Assembly (NCBI GenBank): GCA_903889525.1
Contig: CAISXT010000067.1
Location: 1 to 35,285 of the forward strand
Direction of reading: 5' to 3'
DNA length: 35,285 bases
Source of the DNA: an uncultured Opitutia bacterium
GTDB taxonomy: Bacteria; Verrucomicrobiota; Verrucomicrobiia; Opitutales; UBA953
Position numbers and translations under genes: made by a program. The notes under the pieces are model-generated. The model was given only the letters and a program-made list of their open reading frames with translations, was not told where the DNA came from and did not search any database. This document shows positions 1 to 6,832 of the stretch, one piece after another (position 1 is the first letter of the stretch; every line of letters begins with the position of its first letter).

Positions 1-127
1 CCTGTTCGTCGCGCAGGGCGCTGACGACGGCGAGGAGGTCGGTGCCGGCGACGCGGTAGGTCGGCATGTCCTTGCCGGCGAGGTCCTGCGTGGCAGGGAC
101 ACGGGAGGTGAGCGCAGCGGCGTCCAT
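1..127 (-). CDS. nuoC: Probable NADH-quinone oxidoreductase subunit C (5' part)
   Basis: An open frame starts with ATG at 127 and runs off the left edge, giving 42 complete codons. The visible N-terminus ends in TDLLAVVSALRDEQ, which resembles the start of the NuoC domain, where a predicted helix leads into a conserved 'LRDE' segment. It lies 8 nt downstream of the nuoB stop on the same strand, the usual nuoB-nuoC order of complex I operons. NuoC is part of the peripheral arm that carries electrons from NADH to quinone. Only the first tenth or so of the protein is visible, so the assignment rests mainly on its position after nuoB. A NuoC/NuoD fusion cannot be excluded. Confidence 0.6.
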   Translation of the reverse strand, partial: MDAAALTSRVPATQDLAGKDMPTYRVAGTDLLAVVSALRDEQ

Positions 128-135
128 GTCCGTGC

Positions 136-669
136 TTAGCTGACGATTTTCGTTTCGACCGTGCGGCCGCGGAAGGTGCGACGCAACGAGCCGCCTTCCT
201 GGCGGATCTTTTCCTGGAGCAGCATCATGCCGTCGAGGAGGGCCTCGGGGCGGGGCGGGCAACCGGAAATATAAATATCCACCGGGACGATATTATCGAC
301 GCCCTGTAGGGTGGCGTAGGAGCGGTACATGCCACCCGTGGAAGCGCAGGCGCCCATGGCGACGACCCACTTCGGCTCGGCCATCTGGTCGTAGATGCGG
401 CGGACGACTTCAGCCATCTTGTAGGTGACCGTGCCGGCGACGATCATGCAGTCGGCCTGGCGGGGAGAGAAGCGCATCACCTCCATGCCGAAGCGGGAGA
501 TGTCGAAGCGGGAGCCGCCGGCGGCCATGAGCTCGATGGCGCAACAGGCGAGGCCCATCGGCATCGGCCAGACCGAGTTGCTGCGCACCCAGTTCACAAC
601 GGCATCGGCGCGGGTCACGATGACTTCGCCCTCCACCTTGCTGTTATAACCGAAATCGGATTTGACCAT
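136..669 (-). CDS. nuoB: NADH-quinone oxidoreductase subunit B
   Basis: NuoB is the complex I subunit that holds the terminal 4Fe-4S cluster N2, which passes electrons to quinone at the cytoplasmic face of the membrane. The protein shows the ligand pattern of the family: the adjacent pair in [10 protein letters not shown], the cysteine in MGACASTGG and the one in [10 protein letters not shown]. With the start used here (ATG at 669, protein MVKSDFGYN...) these are residues 42, 43, 108 and 137 of 177. An upstream ATG at 702 would add 11 residues ([11 protein letters not shown]) that look unlike the family, so the shorter form is preferred; neither has a clear ribosome-binding site. nuoC follows after 8 nt. 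nuoA, normally just upstream, is not there: the next gene upstream is a divergent sulfatase, so nuoB appears to lead this transcription unit. Confidence 0.93.
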   Translation of the reverse strand: MVKSDFGYNSKVEGEVIVTRADAVVNWVRSNSVWPMPMGLACCAIELMAAGGSRFDISRFGMEVMRFSPRQADCMIVAGTVTYKMAEVVRRIYDQMAEPKWVVAMGACASTGGMYRSYATLQGVDNIVPVDIYISGCPPRPEALLDGMMLLQEKIRQEGGSLRRTFRGRTVETKIVS

Positions 670-827
670 GGTCGTTGGCCGCAAGTTAGGCCAGCCCCCC
701 ATAGGGGCAAGCGGGAAGGGCTTAAAAGGGCGTTTTTATCGCTTCTAATCGGGGTCGGGTGCATTAGCAGGGGTCGGGAGGGAACCTTGCAACTAAAGCC
801 CGAAGGGTTTGTTCTATATGATACCCC

Positions 828-2699
828 ATGAAGACGTTTTTCCTCCTGCTGGCCATGCTCGGCTCGGCGGCCACCTCTTTAGCCCGCTCGCCCAACGTGG
901 TGGTGATCTTCATCGATGACATGGGCTACGGGGACATCGGACCTTATGGGGCGACCAAGCAGCGCACCCCCCACCTCGACCGGATGGCCAAGGAAGGGAT
1001 GAAGCTGACTAGCTTCTACGCCGCCCCGGTCTGCTCGGTTTCCCGCGCCCAGATGATGACCGGCTGCTACGGCGCCCGCGTCTCGGTCCCCGGGGTCTAT
1101 TTCCCGGGTCAATCCGTGGGGCTAAATCCATCTGAAATTACTGTAGCAGAGAGACTTAAGGAAAAAGGATATGCCACCCAGATCATCGGTAAATGGCACC
1201 TCGGCGACCAGCCCGAATTCCTGCCCACCCGCCAGGGTTTCGACCACTACCTGGGAATCCCTTACTCCAATGACATGCTCAAGAAAAGCGCTGGCACCAA
1301 GATCCCGGTCGTCCCCCTCCTCCGTGACGAAAAAATCGTCGAGCTGATGGACGGCGACGCCCAGACCCGTCTAGTCGAAATCTATACCAAGGAGGCCGTC
1401 GACTTCATCGGCCGCAACAAGGACCAGCCCTTCTATCTCTACTTCGCCCATAACGCCGTCCACACGCCGATCCACCCGGGCGTGGCCTTCGCCAGCAAAT
1501 CCCAGAACGGTCGCTTCGGCGATTGGGTTGAGGAAGTCGACTGGAGCGTCGGTCAGGTGTTCGAGGCGCTGCGTTCGCAAGGCCTCGATAAGGACACCCT
1601 CGTGATCTTCACCTCCGATAACGGCCCGTGGCTGACCAAAGGTACCGATGGTGGCAGTGCTGGTCCGCTCCGCGGCGGCAAGGGCTCCACTTGGGAAGGC
1701 GGCGTCCGTGAGCCGACGATCGCGTGGTGGCCCGGGCACGTGCCCGCCGGTTCCGTCAACGACGCCGTCGCCGGTACGATCGACCTCCTGCCGACGTTCG
1801 TCTCGCTCGCCGGTGGCACGATGCCCGCGACGCCGGTCATCGATGGCCGCGACATCACGTCGATCTTGCTCGGTCAGTCCAAGGAGTCGGCGCGCGAGGC
1901 CCATTATTATTTTTCCGGCTACGACCTGCAGGCCGTGCGTCAGGGCCGCTGGAAGCTCGCCCTCGCGCCGCAGTCTGAGGGCATGGGCAAGCAGGCGGCC
2001 AAAACCCCGCCGGGACTGCGTCTTTACGACCTCGATGCCGAGATCGGCGAGCAGACCGATGTTGCCGCGCAGCATCCCGATATCGTCGCGAAACTGAAAG
2101 CGCTCGCTGAAAAGATGTCGGCCGAAATCGGCGGAAAGACGCCGACCGCGCGTCGCCCTGCCGGCGAAGTGAAGGGCGCAAAGACGCTCTATCCTACGCT
2201 GGATTATGTTCCGAATGAGGCGAAGAAGTCTGCCGCGAAGCCCGTCGCACTCGCCCAGGCGAAGTCCGGCGACACGATCGCTGCCGCCGTTGCGCCGCAG
2301 GTCGGCCAGAAAGCCTTCACCGTCGCCGTCGCCGTCGAGACCGCGCAACGCGACGCGGTGATCGTCGCGCAGGGTGGACTCATCGGCCATGCGCTCTACC
2401 TCAAAGGCGGGCACGTTGCTTTCGCGGTCCGCCATGGCGCGGATGAAGTCGTCGAGATCCTTTCTCCGGCTGAGGTCAAAGGGTCCTTCGCTGTCACCGC
2501 CAGCCTCGCCGCCGATGGTACAATGAAACTTGTCGTCGCTGGTCAGGAGGCCGTGACGGGCAAAGCCAAGGGCCTGCTACCGCGTCAGCCTGCCGAGGAT
2601 TTCTGCGTCGGGTATGACAACGGTAAGCCCGTGGGCGTCTACGGAAAGCTCATCGTCTTGCAGGGCACCGTCTCCGGCCTCAACGTCACGACCCCATGA
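828..2699 (+). CDS. Secreted sulfatase with atypical CSVSR active-site motif
   Basis: A 623-residue member of the type I (formylglycine-dependent) sulfatase family, predicted to remove sulfate esters from carbohydrates outside the cytoplasm. Residues 1-20 form a signal peptide (MKTFFLLLAMLGSAATSLAR). Metal and active-site motifs are in family order: IFIDDMGYGD (D30, D31), the nucleophile motif C69-S-V-S-R73, GKWHLG (K122, H124), AHNAVHTP (H208, H212), TSDNGPW (D264, N265) and GGKGSTWEGG. The nucleophile motif is normally C-x-P/A-x-R; here the third position is valine. From about residue 460 there is an extra beta-rich domain, as seen on many planctomycete and verrucomicrobial sulfatases. The next gene, a polysaccharide lyase, overlaps by 4 nt, so the two are probably co-translated. 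The start is the only ATG fitting the signal peptide; no Shine-Dalgarno motif precedes it. Confidence 0.92.
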   Translation: MKTFFLLLAMLGSAATSLARSPNVVVIFIDDMGYGDIGPYGATKQRTPHLDRMAKEGMKLTSFYAAPVCSVSRAQMMTGCYGARVSVPGVYFPGQSVGLNPSEITVAERLKEKGYATQIIGKWHLGDQPEFLPTRQGFDHYLGIPYSNDMLKKSAGTKIPVVPLLRDEKIVELMDGDAQTRLVEIYTKEAVDFIGRNKDQPFYLYFAHNAVHTPIHPGVAFASKSQNGRFGDWVEEVDWSVGQVFEALRSQGLDKDTLVIFTSDNGPWLTKGTDGGSAGPLRGGKGSTWEGGVREPTIAWWPGHVPAGSVNDAVAGTIDLLPTFVSLAGGTMPATPVIDGRDITSILLGQSKESAREAHYYFSGYDLQAVRQGRWKLALAPQSEGMGKQAAKTPPGLRLYDLDAEIGEQTDVAAQHPDIVAKLKALAEKMSAEIGGKTPTARRPAGEVKGAKTLYPTLDYVPNEAKKSAAKPVALAQAKSGDTIAAAVAPQVGQKAFTVAVAVETAQRDAVIVAQGGLIGHALYLKGGHVAFAVRHGADEVVEILSPAEVKGSFAVTASLAADGTMKLVVAGQEAVTGKAKGLLPRQPAEDFCVGYDNGKPVGVYGKLIVLQGTVSGLNVTTP

Positions 2700-3889
2700 T
2701 TCGTCATCTCTTCCTCCTGCTCGCCACGACCGCGCTCTTCGCCGCCGAGCCGAGCCGACCTTTCTTCGGAGCCCGCCCAGGTGCCTTGGAAAAGGCGAAG
2801 GCGGCCGCACCCAGCGATGAGTCGGTCGCGAAGGCCCTGAAGAAGCTGGTCACTGATGCGGACAAGGCCCTGGCCGTGGTCCCGCCTTCGGTGATGCAGA
2901 AGGCGAAGCTCCCGCCGAGCGGCGACAAGCATGACTACATGAGCATCGCACCGTACTTCTGGCCGAATCCGGCGACGAAGGACGGGCTGCCGTATCAGCG
3001 CAAGGACGGCAAGGTGAACCCTGAGTCCCGCGAAGAAGCCGTCAACGACACCCTGCGCGCACGCCTGGTCGGTGCGACGGTCGAATCCTTGGCGCTCGGT
3101 TATTATTTCACCCGCGACGAGAAATACGCCGAGCATGCGGCCAAGGTGCTGCGTACCTGGTTCCTCGATCCGGCGACGAAGATGACGCCGCACTTCCGTT
3201 TCGCCCAAGCGATTCCTGGTGTGAACGATGGACGCGGCACCGGCCTCATCGAGGCGCGCGGCTTGGCCGATGCCGCCGACGCCGCGATCCTGCTCGTGGG
3301 TTCCAAGCATTGGTCCGCCGCGGACCAGCAGGCGCTTCAAGCGTGGGGTGAGGTCTATTTCGAGTGGCTCCTCGGCAGCAAGAACGGCCAGGATGAACGT
3401 GCCGCGAAGAATAATCATGGCACCTGGTACGACGTGCAGGCGGTCAAGTGGGCGTTGGTGCTCGGCCGCATGGACAAGGCCAAGGAACTCTGCATCGCCG
3501 CCGGCCCCGGCCGCGTCGGTGTTCAGATTGCGGCGGACGGCAAGCAACCGCTCGAACTCACCCGCACCGCTTCGTTTAGCTACTCGTGCTTCAACCTACT
3601 CGCGTTATCGACGCTCGCCGGACTGAGCGAACATGCCGGCGTCGACCTCTGGCATCACAAGACTGCGGACGGCCGCTCGATCCGCGCCGCGCTTGATTTC
3701 CTCGTGCCTTATCTCGGCAAAGAACCCAAGCCCTGGACCCTGCAGCAGATCCATGAGAGCAAGCCCGATGAAGTCCTGCCCGTCCTGCGCGCGGCCGGAA
3801 TCGCCTATCGCGACGAACATTACGAGAGCCTGCTGAAGGAGTATGCCGACAGTTCGACCAAGAGGTTGCAGCTCCTCGCCCCGCGCTGA
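2696..3889 (+). CDS. Alginate lyase family protein (PF05426-like), secreted
   Basis: A 397-residue protein with an N-terminal signal peptide (about residues 1-17, ending LFAAE) and the helical fold signatures of the alginate-lyase family: PYFWPNP (87-92), DGRGTGLIEARG (178-189), KNNHGTWYDVQ (238-248) and TRTASFSYSCFN (289-300). By comparison with PL5 alginate lyases, N240, H241, R290 and Y296 would be the catalytic set. These enzymes cleave uronate-containing chains by beta-elimination in the periplasm or outside the cell. The ATG overlaps the sulfatase stop codon (ATGA), which implies coupled translation and a shared substrate. A sulfated uronic-acid polymer would fit, but the exact substrate cannot be read from sequence. 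It is convergent with the phosphate transporter gene, with only 8 nt between them and no visible terminator. Confidence 0.88.
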   Translation: MIRHLFLLLATTALFAAEPSRPFFGARPGALEKAKAAAPSDESVAKALKKLVTDADKALAVVPPSVMQKAKLPPSGDKHDYMSIAPYFWPNPATKDGLPYQRKDGKVNPESREEAVNDTLRARLVGATVESLALGYYFTRDEKYAEHAAKVLRTWFLDPATKMTPHFRFAQAIPGVNDGRGTGLIEARGLADAADAAILLVGSKHWSAADQQALQAWGEVYFEWLLGSKNGQDERAAKNNHGTWYDVQAVKWALVLGRMDKAKELCIAAGPGRVGVQIAADGKQPLELTRTASFSYSCFNLLALSTLAGLSEHAGVDLWHHKTADGRSIRAALDFLVPYLGKEPKPWTLQQIHESKPDEVLPVLRAAGIAYRDEHYESLLKEYADSSTKRLQLLAPR

Positions 3890-3897
3890 AGAAGGAT

Positions 3898-5025
3898 TTA
3901 ACCTGCCCAGCCGACCAACGCGCAGCCGCGGAAGAACAGGTAGCCTAGCGTGATTGTTACCGGGATTGTCAGGACCCAGGCCCAGACGATGCGGCCGACC
4001 AGACCCCATTTCACCGCATCAAGCCGCTTAGTGGCGCCCACCCCAAGGATAGAGGTCGAGATCACGTGCGTCGTCGAAAGCGGAATGCCGAGTTCAGAGG
4101 CGCCCGTAATGGTGATGGCGGCGGCGGTCTCAGCGGCGAAGCCGTGGACGGGTTGTAGTTTCACCATCTTATGTCCCATTGTGCGGATGATGCGCCAGCC
4201 ACCGGCGGCGGTGCCGGCCGCCATAGTCACCGCGCAGAGGATGATGATCCAGACCGGCACGTGGTCGACCGTGCCCTTGGCATTCATGGTAGGCTTGAAC
4301 CATTGCGCCCAGGCAGGTGCGTGGGCTGGATCAAAGGCACCAGAACTGACGCCGACGATGAGCGCGAAAGTGATGATACCAACGGTCTTTTGAGCGTCGT
4401 TGGAACCATGGGAAAAGCCCATCAGGCCGGCCGAGACCAGTTGCAGTTTACCAAAGACTTTGCTGACGATGCTCGGTCGGGCCGACAAGCGCACAATCAG
4501 CATCGTCAGTAGGGCCATAAAGATGACGCCGAGCGTGAAGCCGATGAAGGGCGAAATCACCATCGGCTTGATGAGCTTCGGCCAGAGTCCCACGGCCTTG
4601 CCCGCTGCGTCGGTTCCCGACCAGATAAGACTATGCCAGTTGAGGTTAGTTAGCCCGAGGACGCCCCCGCAGAGGCCGCCGATGAGCGCATGGGACGAAC
4701 TGGAAGGAATCCCAAACCACCAGGTGATGAGGTTCCAGACGATGCCGCCCATCAGGCCGCAAGCGATGGCCAGCTGCATGCCTTCGATGGCGATGTGTCC
4801 GCCGGACATATCGATATACCCCGAGTAGATCGTCTTCGCCACCGCGGTGCCCCAGAAGGCCCCGATGAGGTTAGTGCAGGCCGCCAGCATGATCGCTTGC
4901 CGAGGCGTCAGGACACGGGTCGAGACGACGGTCGCGATGGCGTTCGCGGCGTCATGGAAGCCGTTGATGTATTCAAATACCACGGCCACCAAGATGACCA
5001 ACACCATCAACAGGAAGGGATCCAT
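3898..5025 (-). CDS. Inorganic phosphate transporter, PiT family
   Basis: A 375-residue polytopic membrane protein of the PiT family, which imports phosphate by coupling to a cation gradient. The two family repeats are visible: an N-terminal FEYINGFHDAANAIATVVS and a C-terminal copy around ASELGIPLSTTHVISTSI, with further GMMGGI/HALIGG-like glycine-rich membrane segments and SHGSNDAQKTVGI in the middle. It lies 21 nt downstream of a DUF47/PhoU-like gene on the same strand, the standard partner for bacterial PiT proteins. No Shine-Dalgarno motif is seen before the ATG at 5025. The operon promoter is expected in 5689-5965, which also carries a long palindrome and serves the divergent lipid genes. 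Confidence 0.93.
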   Translation of the reverse strand: MDPFLLMVLVILVAVVFEYINGFHDAANAIATVVSTRVLTPRQAIMLAACTNLIGAFWGTAVAKTIYSGYIDMSGGHIAIEGMQLAIACGLMGGIVWNLITWWFGIPSSSSHALIGGLCGGVLGLTNLNWHSLIWSGTDAAGKAVGLWPKLIKPMVISPFIGFTLGVIFMALLTMLIVRLSARPSIVSKVFGKLQLVSAGLMGFSHGSNDAQKTVGIITFALIVGVSSGAFDPAHAPAWAQWFKPTMNAKGTVDHVPVWIIILCAVTMAAGTAAGGWRIIRTMGHKMVKLQPVHGFAAETAAAITITGASELGIPLSTTHVISTSILGVGATKRLDAVKWGLVGRIVWAWVLTIPVTITLGYLFFRGCALVGWAG

Positions 5026-5046
5026 GACCAGAGTCGAGGCGCGGGC

Positions 5047-5688
5047 TTAGGCGTATTTGAGAGCGATTTGGAACACGACCTTGCCGGCATCGCGGCAGTG
5101 ATCGATCGCGCGCTCGAGGAGTTCGTAGATATCCTTGAGGACGACGACTTCCTTGGCGTCGACATTGCCCTGGTAGAGGTCGCGGAGGAGGCCCACCATC
5201 AGGCGGTCGGCGTCGCCTTCGATCGTCTGCAGGGTCTCGTAGTCGTCCTGGATTTCTTCGACGTTCGAGAGCTTGCGGAGTTTGCGCACTAGGCTCGCGG
5301 TGACTTCAGTGGCCTGCTCGAGCATCCGCACCTGCTTGTCGACGATGTCGGTCGAGAACTGCGAGGGGCAGATGGCGAGGCGTTCGCCGACCTTCTCGCA
5401 GGTCTTGGGAATCTTATAAAGGGCGTTGGCGAGGGCTTCGATGTCCTCGCGCTCGAGCGGGGTCACGAAGGTTTTGCAGAGTTCCTGGGTGATGGACATG
5501 CCGATGCGCTTATCGACGCGGCGGGCGACGACGAGTTCAGTGAAGCGCTGTTCGAAGTCCGGCTTGCCGACCTGGGCGTAGAGCTTCGAGAGCGACTTCG
5601 CGCTCTTCGCGGCCTCATCGGCGCTGGCTTCTAGCAGTTCGTAGAACTTTTCATCCTTACCGAGAACCTTCTTCAGGAAGTCTTTCAT
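5047..5688 (-). CDS. DUF47 / PhoU-like Pit accessory protein
   Basis: A 213-residue cytoplasmic, almost entirely helical protein of the DUF47 (PF01865) family, a relative of PhoU. Family hallmarks are TFVTPLEREDI near residues 74-84 and the C-terminal helix KDIYELLERAIDHCRDAGKVV (about 185-205), which in PhoU-like proteins carries metal-binding acidic residues. Such proteins are routinely encoded next to PiT transporters and are thought to modulate them. Here the gene comes first and the transporter follows 21 nt later, so the two should be one operon. The ATG at 5688 is followed by MKDFLKKVLG, a normal start for this family. Confidence 0.9.
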   Translation of the reverse strand: MKDFLKKVLGKDEKFYELLEASADEAAKSAKSLSKLYAQVGKPDFEQRFTELVVARRVDKRIGMSITQELCKTFVTPLEREDIEALANALYKIPKTCEKVGERLAICPSQFSTDIVDKQVRMLEQATEVTASLVRKLRKLSNVEEIQDDYETLQTIEGDADRLMVGLLRDLYQGNVDAKEVVVLKDIYELLERAIDHCRDAGKVVFQIALKYA

Positions 5689-5748
5689 GGGTGTGTTGGG
5701 TGATACGCTTCAAGATTCCCCAGGAGGGGGGTGCAAGCCCAGTTCGTC

Positions 5749-5802
5749 ACACATCTGTAACAACCGTAACATCAGGTTATTACGATTGTTACGATTATGT
5801 GT
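5749..5802. promoter_or_regulatory. Long imperfect palindrome with four GTAAC-type half-sites
   Basis: Seen directly: GTAAC occurs at 5757-5761 and 5766-5770. The inverted forms ATTAC (5779-5783) and GTTAC (5788-5792) follow on the other side of a short centre (about 5772-5776). Each arm therefore repeats its half-site with a 9-bp period. The outer ends ACACAT (5749-5754) and ATGTGT (5797-5802) are also complementary, so the whole 54-bp element is an imperfect dyad. It lies in the only intergenic region between the phosphate-import operon and the divergent lipid genes. A regulator operator controlling both is the natural inference. It does not match the 11-bp-period Pho box of proteobacteria. 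Confidence 0.5.
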
Positions 5803-5820
5803 CGGTGGGGTTCAGGCGTA

Positions 5821-5880
5821 AGCGGTTGGCGGTAAGCGGTTAGGCAGAAACCACGCTACTTTTCCAAACCGCCAACCGCT
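5821..5880. repeat. 13-bp perfect inverted repeat in divergent intergenic region
   Basis: AGCGGTTGGCGGT at 5821-5833 is perfectly complementary to ACCGCCAACCGCT at 5868-5880, with a 34-nt spacer. The left arm is followed by a second, partial AAGCGGTT copy (5834-5841), and the right arm by GACCGC, so the element looks built from iterated GCGGTT units. There is no T-run after it on either strand, which argues against an intrinsic terminator. It could be a dispersed intergenic repeat or part of a regulatory site; copies elsewhere in the genome would be needed to decide. The remaining sequence from 5881 to the ATG at 5966 shows no clear promoter hexamers. Confidence 0.45.
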
Positions 5881-5965
5881 GACCGCGAACACCCGATAGC
5901 GCTGTTTCCTTAATAAGACGCCGCCGACGCGGAAACGACACTTTCGTCATCTATGCTCCTGCTCC

Positions 5966-6832
5966 ATGGAAGAAACGACTAAGGTCCCAAGGCAGCATAA
6001 AATCCATTTTCGGACGTTGATTCTGTCCGACCTGCATCTGGGCACCAAGGACGCTCAAGCGCGCGAGCTGCTCGATGTGCTCCGCGGGATTCATTGCGAC
6101 AAGCTCATCCTTAATGGCGACATCATCGATCTGTGGTCGCTGCAGCGCAAAAACCACTGGAGCCCGGCGCATACGGCTGTAATCCGGCGCATCATGAAGA
6201 TGGCGGAGAAGGATGGCACCAAGGTGATTTACCTGCGCGGTAACCACGACGACTTCATCCGCCGCCTGATTCCGCTCGTGCTCGACCGTATCGAGCTCGC
6301 CGAAGAGCACATCCACGTGGCCCAGGACGGCCGCAAGTATCTCTGCATCCACGGCGATGCGTTCGACACCGTGTCGGTGAACCTGCGCTGGCTTGCCGTC
6401 ATCGGCGACATCAGCTACCAAATCCTTCTCGACCTGAACCGCGTCTACAACAAGTGGCGCGCCTGGCGCGGCAAGGAGTACTTCTCCCTCTCTCAGGCGA
6501 TCAAAGCCAAGGTCAAGACCGCGGTGAGTTATATCTCGAGTTTCGAAGAACACCTCCAGACGCTGGCCGCCCGACGTGGCTGCGAAGGCGTGATGTGCGG
6601 GCACATTCACAAAGCAGAGGACCGCATGATCGGCAATGTGCGCTACATCAATTCCGGTGACTGGGTCGAATCGTTGACGGCTGTGGTGGAGGAAGATGAT
6701 GGCCGCCTACGTGTCGTCGAACGGCAGGAGCTCTTGCAGCGTATCGCTGACCGCCGAGCCGCTTTTGAAGCGGCCAAGGTCACGTCGACTTCTTCCGGGG
6801 AAGCCAACGCCACGATTTCGTTCGTCGCCTAA
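5966..6832 (+). CDS. PlcP-like metallophosphoesterase (COG2908, LpxH-related)
   Basis: A 288-residue calcineurin-like phosphoesterase. Metal-binding motifs are complete: SDLHLG (D22, H24), NGDIID (D52), RGNHDD (N93, H94), HGDAFD (H129) and CGHIHKAE (H213, H215). The branch containing the lipid-remodelling phospholipase C PlcP of alpha-proteobacteria shares several segments with it: GNHD rather than the GNRD of true LpxH, the HGDAFD...RWLAVIGD stretch, YFSLSQAIKAKVK, SSFEEH and the terminal NSGDWVESLTAV. PlcP splits phospholipids to diacylglycerol when phosphate is scarce. The next gene is a diacylglycerol-type glycosyltransferase overlapping by 1 nt, and the divergent operon is phosphate import, which supports that role. 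The alternative is a UDP-2,3-diacylglucosamine hydrolase for lipid A. Family membership is firm; the PlcP function is inferred. Confidence 0.8.
   Translation: MEETTKVPRQHKIHFRTLILSDLHLGTKDAQARELLDVLRGIHCDKLILNGDIIDLWSLQRKNHWSPAHTAVIRRIMKMAEKDGTKVIYLRGNHDDFIRRLIPLVLDRIELAEEHIHVAQDGRKYLCIHGDAFDTVSVNLRWLAVIGDISYQILLDLNRVYNKWRAWRGKEYFSLSQAIKAKVKTAVSYISSFEEHLQTLAARRGCEGVMCGHIHKAEDRMIGNVRYINSGDWVESLTAVVEEDDGRLRVVERQELLQRIADRRAAFEAAKVTSTSSGEANATISFVA

Noticed and set aside
751-778. Direct repeat GGGGTCGGG (751-759 and 770-778) upstream of nuoB and the sulfatase gene
   Set aside because: Two short G-rich copies with 19-bp spacing are too weak to call an operator without conservation data.
787-795. 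TTGCAACTA before the sulfatase as a third ECF promoter
   Set aside because: The next GTTT lies only 11 nt away rather than 15, so it does not match the pair at 17950 and 18562.
5749-5802. Classical Pho box
   Set aside because: Half-sites are GTAAC with a 9-bp period, not CTGTCAT with an 11-bp period; only the position suggests phosphate control.
5966-6832. Calling the phosphoesterase LpxH outright
   Set aside because: It has GNHD rather than GNRD and shares terminal GDWVES and SLSQ..K blocks with PlcP-type proteins; LpxH is kept only as an alternative.
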